Positions 7,891 through 18,400 of a stretch of DNA of 20,884 nucleotides are shown here, piece by piece (position 1 is the first letter of the stretch; each line of letters starts with the position of its first letter). Under the pieces are notes generated by a model. That model saw nothing but the letters and a program-made list of their open reading frames with translations. It was not told where the DNA came from and did no database searches. This DNA comes from a virus: IMG/VR virus record IMGVR_UViG_3300010299_003495, positions 1 through 20,884 of that record. One strand, given 5' to 3'. A program made the translations under genes and the position numbers.

Positions 7891-9441
7891 TTAGAACTGC
7901 AGTATAATTTTAATGTCTTCTTTTTGGCTGGAAGATCTTTTAATCGCTGGTCTATTATCAACATAAATTATATTTCCAGAGTATTTTTTAACTTCTGGAT
8001 TTGAAAGACCATTTACGAAATTCTGACCAAGATAGTATGTTTTATTATTTATTGAGGTAGTGAAACCACTAAAATCAGTGCTGATTGAAAGATTTACACT
8101 TCCACCAATAATTGTCAGACTTCCTCCAGAAGTTGGTGATGAAGTAAATCTAGTGAGATTGTACCCATACTGTGGATTGGTCTGAGCAGTTCCAACAGTA
8201 TTAAAACCTGCAAGAGTTCTATCTTGCCAATATTTTAGAACTCCAGTAGTTTGATCATAACTAACAACTCTACCAACAGCGGTAACTCCTGTTCCTGTTG
8301 TTTGGGTAACAAAAGAATCTTGAGTAAATTTAGCAGAACTGTATCCAACCCCAGCTAAACGTAGTGCATATACAGCACTTGCTTTTTCTGAAGTTAGTTT
8401 CGATGAAGAACCAAAAACTAAAGGATTTTCTACTAATCCAATCCTTGCAATTTCATTGCCGGTAATAAAATCTGGATTTTCTACATCATTTTCTATTCTT
8501 GCATACATTAATACATTTGATGCGCCAAGTTCTTTGTAAACATCATATCCATGACCACCCGATGGGGTCATAATTACGTCAAGAACTGGTTCAGTATCTG
8601 GTTCAGGTATTCCTCCAGCAGAAAGATCAACATTTCCAAATGTATATCCAGATCCTTGGTTGGAAATAGTTACACTTTCAACCTGTTGGTCATTGTTCAC
8701 GACAATAGTACATTCTGCTCCAGTTCCATCACCTCTGATTGGAACTCTCGTATATGTTCTGTTTGCAGTTCCTACTCCAACTCCTCTATTTTTGATTACG
8801 ACAATTTTAATACTACCATCTACAGCGTTTCCTTGAACAGCAGTTGTTTCTGCATTATTGTCCCAATCTTTAGGTACTGGAATAAAATCAACAGTATCAA
8901 ACTTTACAATTTCAGTGGGTTTGATTGTATAAAGATATTTCCAAATATATCCATCTCCACTAGGTCCTGCAGTTCTTGGCTCCAAGTCAACAAATCTTGG
9001 TTCATCTAGAGATGGTTTGCCTTCAGGTGTTTCTGGAGTAGTTCCATTTTGAAGGCAAATATAAACTCTATTGTCACTATTAATTACATAATAATTCGCA
9101 GAGTAGAGAGAAGTTCCGCTAGAATTTGGTGGAGGAGAAGCAACACTATAGTCGTGCCTATAGTAGTCATAAGTTGTTCCTGAAGCCCATATTCTTTTAG
9201 TCACAACTCTCTGAACATCATCAGGAGTTATTTTCTTAAGAGCGATTATAGTGTCCCAAGTATCCCACTCATTGGAAAAATTATCAGTTGGAGCTGGGGG
9301 ATCATCATCCCAATCTTCCTGAATACTTGTTGGATTAGGAAGACCGATAAATGCATAATAAGAATTTAGAGATGTGCTGACACCTGCTGAAAAATTCTTG
9401 GCATTCAGTACCCTAATTTGATCAGTTATAATAGCTGTCAT
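7891..9441 (-). CDS. gp8: Baseplate wedge subunit, T4 gp8-like
   Basis: A 516-residue homologue of the T4 baseplate wedge protein gp8, which joins gp7 in wedge assembly. Three blocks match T4 gp8 as I remember it. Residues about 157-195 have SGDGYIWKYLYTIKP and FIPVPKDW (T4: GDGYVWEYLFEIPP ... YIVVPW). Residues about 325-340 have IARIGLVENPL (T4: FRQISIITNPL). The C-terminus has SGNIIYVDNRPAI followed by a charged stretch ending IKIILQF (T4: SGEMIYMENRPPI ... INILFTF). T4 gp8 is 334 residues, so this copy has about 180 extra. These include a block with ISNQGSGYTFG (about 255-268) and a second between about 345 and 470. The ATG at 9441-9439 is 19 nt after the giant gene and has no obvious Shine-Dalgarno, but a late-promoter-like box lies just upstream. 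Cytoplasmic until assembled. Confidence 0.93.
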   Translation of the reverse strand: MTAIITDQIRVLNAKNFSAGVSTSLNSYYAFIGLPNPTSIQEDWDDDPPAPTDNFSNEWDTWDTIIALKKITPDDVQRVVTKRIWASGTTYDYYRHDYSVASPPPNSSGTSLYSANYYVINSDNRVYICLQNGTTPETPEGKPSLDEPRFVDLEPRTAGPSGDGYIWKYLYTIKPTEIVKFDTVDFIPVPKDWDNNAETTAVQGNAVDGSIKIVVIKNRGVGVGTANRTYTRVPIRGDGTGAECTIVVNNDQQVESVTISNQGSGYTFGNVDLSAGGIPEPDTEPVLDVIMTPSGGHGYDVYKELGASNVLMYARIENDVENPDFITGNEIARIGLVENPLVFGSSSKLTSEKASAVYALRLAGVGYSSAKFTQDSFVTQTTGTGVTAVGRVVSYDQTTGVLKYWQDRTLAGFNTVGTAQTNPQYGYNLTRFTSSPTSGGSLTIIGGSVNLSISTDFSGFTTSINNKTYYLGQNFVNGLSNPEVKKYSGNIIYVDNRPAIKRSSSQKEDIKIILQF

Positions 9442-9457
9442 TTTATTGTTTTTAATC

Positions 9458-9465
9458 TATTTATG
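9458..9465 (-). promoter_or_regulatory. T4-type late promoter-like box CATAAATA before gp8
   Basis: The minus strand reads CATAAATA, one base from the T4 late promoter consensus TATAAATA, which is recognised by the gp55 late sigma factor. It overlaps the TAA stop of the giant gene and ends 16 nt before the gp8 ATG. T4 late promoters have no -35 element, so none is expected. Initiation downstream of it would leave a leader of only about ten bases. An eight-base AT-rich match can arise by chance, but it falls in the largest intergenic gap of the window. Confidence 0.4.
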
Positions 9466-12400
9466 TGCTGTAACCTTGATACCTTAGGCGCTTTGTTCTC
9501 CTTATATAAGGACCTGTTCCTATTCCAGAGAAACCTTTTTTGGTTCTCGCTTCATAGTGATAGAACTTGTTTCTTTCAGACAACTGAACCTTACCCCAAG
9601 TGTATTCTCCATAGAAATTGCTAAATCCAAGTCCAGTTAAGAGGCCATCGTGACTTGTAATACTTACAGTAACTCTTGTTACCGTTGTTACTCCAAATCC
9701 AATAGCAGAAGTCGTGGCTGTAGAAACATTAGCAACACGGTATACATTATCTATAAAGGTTGTTCCAATACCAATAACACCTGTTGATGGATTATTGGTT
9801 TCATCAAGTGAAGTTACTCCAGATCCTACATTTGAATTGAAGACGCAGAAATAATAACCAGTCTGAAGGCCGCTGACAGATGTATAATTTGTGATATTTG
9901 AATTTCTGAGAACAGAATTTTCAGGAATAACTAAATCGAGGTTTAATCCTATAGGAGCTTCTGCAGTAGAAGTTGTTCCAATTCCTGTAATAATTCCAAA
10001 ATCACCCTCATAAGAAATTGAAGTATTTTCCTCTTGAGTGATTGTTGGAGGCGCAATCAATACTAGTGGAGACACCTGATTTGTGTATCCAAAACCAACT
10101 GTAGATCCAACAGAAATTGCAGAAATTGTACCGGCAATTGATACAGTCGCTGTTGCAGTTCCTCTTGCAATTGTTCCTAAACCAACTGGAGTAACTATCG
10201 TCACTTCAGGAGGTTCTGTTGAGGTATAACCAATACCTCCATTTGAAATAGTAAAGTTCTCAAGACCACCAGAATCAGTAACATTAACTGTTGCAGCCGC
10301 ACCCACTTTATCAACTGAGTAATTTACTAATGTAATATCTTTCTGGAAGTTCAAGTTAATCGCACTTTCATTTAATGGATTGAAGAATGGTCTTACGTTA
10401 TCAACGAATACAACGGTTGATCCAATACCAACACTCTTAATAATATTTGCAGTAGGATAAATTTCAGACTCATAGAGTTCGCGGTCCTTGTAAACGTAGT
10501 TACCATTAATAATCTTGTCTTCAGTTTGTTTACGCCACGCAACTGGTCTATAAAGAATAGAGTTTTCACTGAGGCCTGGTCCATAATAAACGTTTGTATT
10601 AACAGAACTTGATGAATTGAGTTCGGTTACAACTCTAGTTGTCTGTTTTTGGAAACTCTTTTGTCCAAGAGTTGGGTGCCAACCAAGAGTTAAAGTATCA
10701 CCAGTCTTGACTGTTGTAACAACATCTTTGTCAAATACATCAGTTCCACTAGTTCCACGATAGAACATAAACTTCAGAGAATCTCCAGACTTCGGTGCTT
10801 CTTCGAAAGTTATATTACTTCCCCCACCAAATGGACCTCTTCTATTTTCAATGAAGAAGTATGAAACTCCAGGAACTTGTAAAACATCATTAATGAACAC
10901 TAAAAGTACATCTTCAATGTTTACCAAAGAACCAATGTCTGATTGGAGAGACAACTGCTCTCCAGAACGTGTGATTGGGAAGGTTTTTCTCTTACCATCA
11001 AATAGATTAGAGAAATCATCGAGAACTTCAATTTCTCCAAGTGTCCAGGCAGAGAAACTATCAGTGTTTGTTTCAATAATTTCTAATTGGAATTCTCTAA
11101 ATGTTCCAATTCCTGTTGTAGGAATTCCCGTAGATCCTCCAATTGGAACGGTAAGAATGTGGTTCAGACCATATCCGTGACCAAAATTTGTAATACTAAA
11201 ATCAATTACACTAGAACCTTGTCCAACTGTAATAGTTGCTTTAGCGCCGGTTCCACCACCACCAACAGAAGAAGAACTATACTCCAAAGGTACGTGTGCA
11301 TATGGGATAGGAGCATCAATAATAACATCTGGTGGATTTGTTGAAGTATAACCAGATCCTGGATTAGTAACTACAACACTCACAATATGTCCATTACTTA
11401 TCGCTGCTGTACCAATAGCAGTCAAATTAGGAGTTCCTCTAGAAGAAACCGCAACACTAACATTTACTGTTGTTTGAATTCCAGATCTATATCCAGAACC
11501 ACTGTTTCCAATAGAAATTGCCTGGATTGTTCCTGCAGCAGAAACAATAGCGGTTCCTCCAGCAGCTACAATTGGTTGATATCCAAATCCAGTTGTTCCT
11601 GAAACAGAAACAATAACACCACCAATTGGAACATTAAGGTCATTTGGTTCATATGCTATTGTGCTTGCAGCACCTGTGAAAGTTACAGAAGTAATTCCAG
11701 AAGTTTCAGTTAAATTATAGTCTCTAGTTGCTCCAGGACCTTGGAATATGCCATTAATTAAGAGAACGCCATTGAAAGTTGATACTCCAATTATATTTGC
11801 TCCACTTACAGTTAACGAATATGAATTTTTAGATCCAGAGAAATTTTGTGAAATATCGTCAAAGATGTAGTTCTTGGAATAAGTTTCCGAAGAACTGCCA
11901 ACAACACCAGATCTCATAAAGGATCTTCCGCTAAATGTAGAGGATGATGTGATACCAGTGAAGTCTCTTTGATCGGTTGGACCAACACTTGTTCCTATTG
12001 GACTTCTTCCAAATGGTGCATCAAGGAAACTCAAAGTGCTTCCAACAATATTATAGTCACCTCTGAGTTTAGTAATTGTTGTTCCAGATGAATGCCCAAC
12101 CAAAGAAGTTCCAGCAAGAGCACGAGTTAATTTAATTGCATTTGTGCTTCCAATACCAACTCCCTGGATCTTCATAATTTCATTGCCAATCTGGACCGAA
12201 TCTCCTCCAAAGAAAGAAGTAATTCCAGAAAAATATGCAATATCCTGAGTGGTTCCAAAGTTATCTACAAGAGAACTTGTTACCGTTGTCTCAGAAAGAG
12301 GTGATTGAATTTGATTGTCAATTGAGATTAATACCTTGTTCTTTTGTTTCGTTGCAGTAATGACGTGAGAAGTTCCAATTCCAACAGAAGTGAACTGAAG

Positions 12401-15400
12401 TGCGATTGGATTAACTCTTAAAGCATTTTCTGCAGTTGAAGCTAACTGAATCTTTTTCTCATCGAGTTTAATAACAAATGCAGTTTCTGGTAATTTGTCA
12501 GTAAGTCCAATTCCAGAAATTGTGGTTGCAGCAATACCAATTGCATTAGTTGAGAAACCAGTTGTGCAAGAATATCTAACTTCCTCTCCACTTACAAAGT
12601 AGTGATTTGGAATGAAAATTGAATTGTCTGTAGTATCAACAACAGAGGAATTAGAGCCATCAAACACTCTCAAGAAGATTGGTTTATCCTTATGTGTTAA
12701 GAAGAAGTCTTTCTTAACATCAACTTCTGTTCCAGTGTATACTGAGAAAGAATCATCAACAGCAATATTACTGAGATCAACTTCACTTATAACATTTGAT
12801 GTTGATTCAGTATCTCTTAATGAATGCATTAAGAGATTAACGTGAACGTTAATTCCTGGATTTGGAGTAAATGTTATCTCAGTAGTGTCTCCTGTTCTTA
12901 ATCCGCCAAAGGTTCCAAGTCCAGAATTTGTTTCAAGAGTTCCATATTCTGTTAGATATACGTCATTGTCATCATCAATAACAATAAGTTCTGATAATTG
13001 ATAATTTCCATTTGTAGTATCTGAAACTTGGACTAAACAATATGCTCCATCAAATGCATTAATAAAACTTACAACTCCAACTGCGTTTGGTGAGCCTGAA
13101 GCACCAATTGTTGTTGTTTTTGCTGTAAGACTTGCATTTGCGAGAGTTACTGTTCCCAGTCCAGTATAAGACTCTGAAGATAATCCAACAACAATACTGT
13201 TGACAACTACTGTTGATATTCCTGGAAGAGCATCAAAACTTACAATTACATTTGATCCCGACAAATATGCATTATAAGTTCCCAATCCAGTAGCAGAAAA
13301 TGCATCTTGGGAATGAACACTAAGTTGACCATATTCAAGAAGTTCAACTTCAGTGCCATCGTGAATAATATTCAATTCATCATATTCAATTTGACCATCG
13401 CTAGATTCTGCTAAAACTAAAATCTTAGCAGATCTTGTGCAAGAGACGGTAGTTCCAATTCCAGAGAGTGTTGCAAGAGTAACTGTACTTCCGCCACCAA
13501 CAGAAATACTAGAAGATGCCAAACTTACCAATGAGCCAGTAGATCCTGTCGATTCTGCAATTGTTGTACTTCCTATTGCAGCGACAGCATCGCCAACCTT
13601 ATCCATACTATATGATATTGTAACAATGTTATAATTGTTTAGTCTAAATTTGGTTGGGTAGAACCTCAATACAGAATCACTACCTTCGACAACAGAGTCA
13701 AATGAACCCAAATCTAAAACGGGATCCAAACGACCATATTGATTGATCATCGACAAACCACGAACAGTGTCGCTGAGTGTTGTCACCATCAGCATCTGTC
13801 TTTCTTGAGTGAATAATCTATCTTTGATATATGTTACGAATTTCTGGGCACTTGCTTCTGAAAGTGACCTTCTGAAGACTTCAGTAAATGGCGTTGGTCT
13901 TGGCTCACTGTTGAAGAGATAACTAACATCATCCATTCTCAGAACTCTATTTGTGATAGATTCTGAATAGTCTGTAAGAATTCTAGTTGTAAAGTTTATT
14001 TCATCAGAGAAAGATACTTCACCGTTTGTCAAATAATTTTCGTGAACTAAGTCATAGTTGAAATATGAGTTTAAATCATAGAAACTATCAAGTTTAACAA
14101 TGATGCTTGTCCCATCAATAGATGATGGGGTCATCTTTACTGTTGGAGTTGATTCAACCTGAAGGTCGCTGAATTTTCTAAAACCACTGGTGTGATTCAA
14201 TCTACTAACAATGTTATTCCATTTTTCATATGGAATAGAAGATTTGATTGAATATGAGAAGTTTTGATAGTATTCATTATCGTGAACTTTCTGGAGTTGA
14301 TTGTTTAAAAATCCAGTTGTGTACTCCCAACCATTTTCTGTAACTGAGAAGAAATCTAACTTGTACTTGGAATCGAAGGCAATTCTCTCTTTAACAAGGC
14401 CTTTAGCTCCCGTTATGGTTGATTTTAATTCGGTTCCAACTTCAAAATCATCATCAGACTCAACAACCAAATATTTACTTTCTGCATCTAATGTATAAAC
14501 TACACCTTGAGAAACTCCATCGGTAATAGTATCAAGTTGCCTGAATTCAAAGGTCTTAAGTTTTGGATCAAATTGTGGGAAATAATGTGAAGGAACTATA
14601 ACACCAGAAGAATTTCCAGTATCGTATACTCCTGGAGATTCTCCTTCATCCAAAATACTAGCCATACTGAAAGTAACAATTCCAATACCACCAAGGTTTG
14701 GATGTGTTTTTGTTACAGTAAATAGAGTATAATCGTAATTTGATGAGTTATATCCAAGTCCAGTAGAACCAACACCAACACTAGTATTTTCAATTAGAAC
14801 CTTATCATTTACAGAGAATGGGAATCCAACACTAAAAGAGTCTCTGAGAGTAACAGTTACATCTTTTGTTGTGGAATCAAAAGTCATATTTGAAATTCTG
14901 ATTCCGTTTGAATTTTGTACGGGAATAATTGATGGTGTTATATTAGAAAGACTAAAAGTATTTCTAACTATTGATAAAGTTTCTTGATTAAAATTGTATC
15001 TGATATCAATGTCTTGAATTTGTTTCTTAGTTCTTCCATCAATTACAACCAGTTTTGGTTCAACAGAGTAGTTTCTTCCAAATGAGGTTACCCCAACTCT
15101 ATCAAATCCTGCGAGTTGTTCTATTCTGAGAATTTGAGGTATCTTTGCGTCAGGACTTAAAGTTCTATCTGCAGGATAGTCAAAACCAATATTTTGTATG
15201 GTGCTCTTTTCAATTTTGCCAATTGTTTTACTTGAAGCTTCAAGAATCGCTCCAGTTCCTGTTAAGGATGTTACTGTTGAAATTCCAGGAACTCTGCTAT
15301 ATCCCTTTCCTCTATTATTAAGAATAACTCTGGTTATAGCGCCATATGCAGTTAAAGAATCTGTCTGATAGTCTAAGTTTGATTCTGTTGAATTGTATTG

Positions 15401-18400
15401 ACCTCTCTCGGGGTATTTTGGTAAACCATATGTAAATGTATTCGGGGAGGTTTTGATAATATCATACTCTCCACTATACGCACTATTCTCAGAAATGAGT
15501 TCATTGTGCAAATCAATAGTTGGATCAATTACAATTTCTCTATTAATTTGGGGGTTATCTGGAGTATTGAGTGGAAGAAGACGATAGTAAAGAACAGGTG
15601 GAGTGAATTCATCAATATTAACAGTAACTTTTGCGTCAGCGGTTACTCCGACAGTTCCAGTTCTAGTAACATCAAATGCTGTTCTTTCGGAACTAGTTTC
15701 GTATGCGTTTTTGAAGTTGGAATCTGTATACAGTTCAAATTTGAATGCAGGATAGCGAAGTCCGCTAACATCATATGACAATGACAAATCAGTTAAGTCA
15801 AAGTTTAAAACCGAATTTTTATATACTCTGATTGGTGGATTGATCGGTAAAATAGTTCCAGATGAAGAAGATGTGATTGATATAATTTCGGGTATCTTCT
15901 TAATTGCATCATACCTAGTCTTCGTCAATTTTATATTATTTCTATCAACAACATATACATAATATTCTTTATCACTTTCAAGACCACCAGAAGGTGTTGC
16001 TGATGTGTGAATTATTTTTTGTCCATTAACTAACTTGTGATCAGCAATATTGATTGTGCTTGTTGACGTAATTACATTTCCAGAAGTAAATGCAATGCCA
16101 GTAGTGACAAGTTTGCGGTTTGGTTGATTGTACTTGATATTAAATGTTGTGGATATTGAGGGATTAACGTCAATAAAGACGGTATCTCCATTGAATAATC
16201 CATGAGTTCCTGCAGCAGAAACAGTTACTAAATTCTTCTCAATATTTCCTGTTACTGTTGTTGGATAAGAAATCTTGAAACTATGAATAGAACCAGTTCC
16301 AACACCAACAAAATATAATAATCCTTGGTGTGAAGAAGTTGATGCAATGCCAACAAAAGTTCCAGTTGTTCCAAGACCAACTCTTACCGTAGAAAGACCG
16401 ATGGTGTCATCATTTAACTTGGCTACAAAGAGAGATGAGTGATTTGTAAGAGGTATTGAAGAACCACCACTAACTGTTGATACTCCGATTGTATCTCCGC
16501 CATTTGTTTGGTATGTAATTATATCACCAGTTTCAAATCTGTGCTTCGGAAGATATATTGCTCTAGAAGAAACAAAATATTGAGTCAATCCAACACCGGG
16601 ATTTGAGAATGATAATGTTACCCCAGCACCAACGCCAACTCCAACAGATTCCGCTGGATTAAAATAATATTCTCTATTTCTATTGGGGTTAAATGAAGTT
16701 GTATATCCAACATTAAATGTAAATCTTCTTGGAAGTTGTGTTGCTTCTGAGAAAATTGTATGTGCTGCTGAAACTGTTCCATTTACAGCTCTTAAAACCC
16801 TTACTCTAGATGAAATCGGATCAATATTCAGTACTTTAACATCTTCATCATCAATTCTGATAAAATCATTTACTTGGAGATTATCTTGACTTAGATTTCC
16901 AAGTAATGAGAAGTATGTTACAATTCCAGTAACATCAGAACCCGCAGATATTTCTCTATTGATTTTAAATTTGCTGGTGCTAACTCCGATTCTGCGTGGA
17001 CCTTCTAAGAATGTTGTTGTTGTGGATAATCCAGAAATATTTAAAATATCTTGATTTATAAATCCGTGGTTGCCAGTATAAACCCCAACAAACTCTCCAA
17101 CATTTAAAGTTGGATAAAATTCTATATTTGTAAGTCTGGAATTCGTTACCGATAATGTTCCAATTCCTACACCAAGAACTCTGGAAACTTTTGCAGCAGC
17201 AAAAAATCCATCTAAAGGATCCTGTTCAAATGCTACCCTATCATTAACTTTATAATTAGAACCACCAGTAATAATTCCGACAGAATCGACAGATCCTTTT
17301 CTTACGTGCTTAATTACTGAATCTTGATTTACATATTTGTAAGACTGGCTTACATAATCATATCCACTATTTTTGCCTCTAAGAGCATATGGATACGTAT
17401 TTCTAATCCAATTAGTTTCATTTAAGTCAATGCTATCTTGGTTTGATTTTTTCCTAAAATTAAATTGATTTGGTTTTGAATTATAGTACTTTCCAATCAA
17501 ATATGGGAAAACTGGGGTTTTGAAATTTTTAAAGGTTCCGTCTGAGGCTGGAGTTGCATCAAGGGTAGCAAAGTATGCATAAGTTCCATTTGGATAATCT
17601 GGGGTAACGCAAAATCTTCCATTATTCTCATCAAGAACCGCTTCATCGATTGAGTTTGTCCAAGTATAATCTTCAACAAAGAAACCTTCTGGGAAAGCAC
17701 TCAACGGAGGTCTATTTTGCTTCAGATCGAGTGTATATCCAGACTTCATCTGAACAATAGTCCCGCCAGATTTTGTCGCATATCCAAAAGGTCCATATAT
17801 TGGATGGCCATCATAAGACCATCCTATAATAGGAGAGTGATTATCATTTCTGATTTGTTCTACGCCATCAATAACGGTTAAGTCTTTTTTACCATAAAGA
17901 ATTTTTCCGCCCTGATCAGTAGCATATATTGATTGTCTTAGTTTTCTTGGAACATAAACGTAAGAACACTGAAGTTCATTGTCTACATTTGTGCCTCTTG
18001 CAACAAAAACATCATCTTCGGTTAAATTTGTTAAATTTTTCCTAAATTCATTTACTTTCCAAGACTGTAGGTTGAAACTGAATACAGCACCAAATCCAGA
18101 AGGTTCTACTGTAACTGTAGTCGTTGAAACACCATAACCAATTCCTGCCTGATTAATTTTTACAGACTTTATAGTGCCAGCGAGAGGTCTTCCCTGAGAA
18201 TCTACTCCAGGACCTAATTCGGGAACTAAAATAGCACCGGTCCCATTTCCGGTGTCTTTAACAACAAGTCTTGGTGGAGAACTGTAACCAAATCCAGAGT
18301 TTTCTACAATTGCATCAATAATCTTTCCGGTTCTTGGATCGACTATTGCAGAAATTTCTGCATCTTGACCCGATAAAAAGTCAATCTCAGGCCATCTTTG

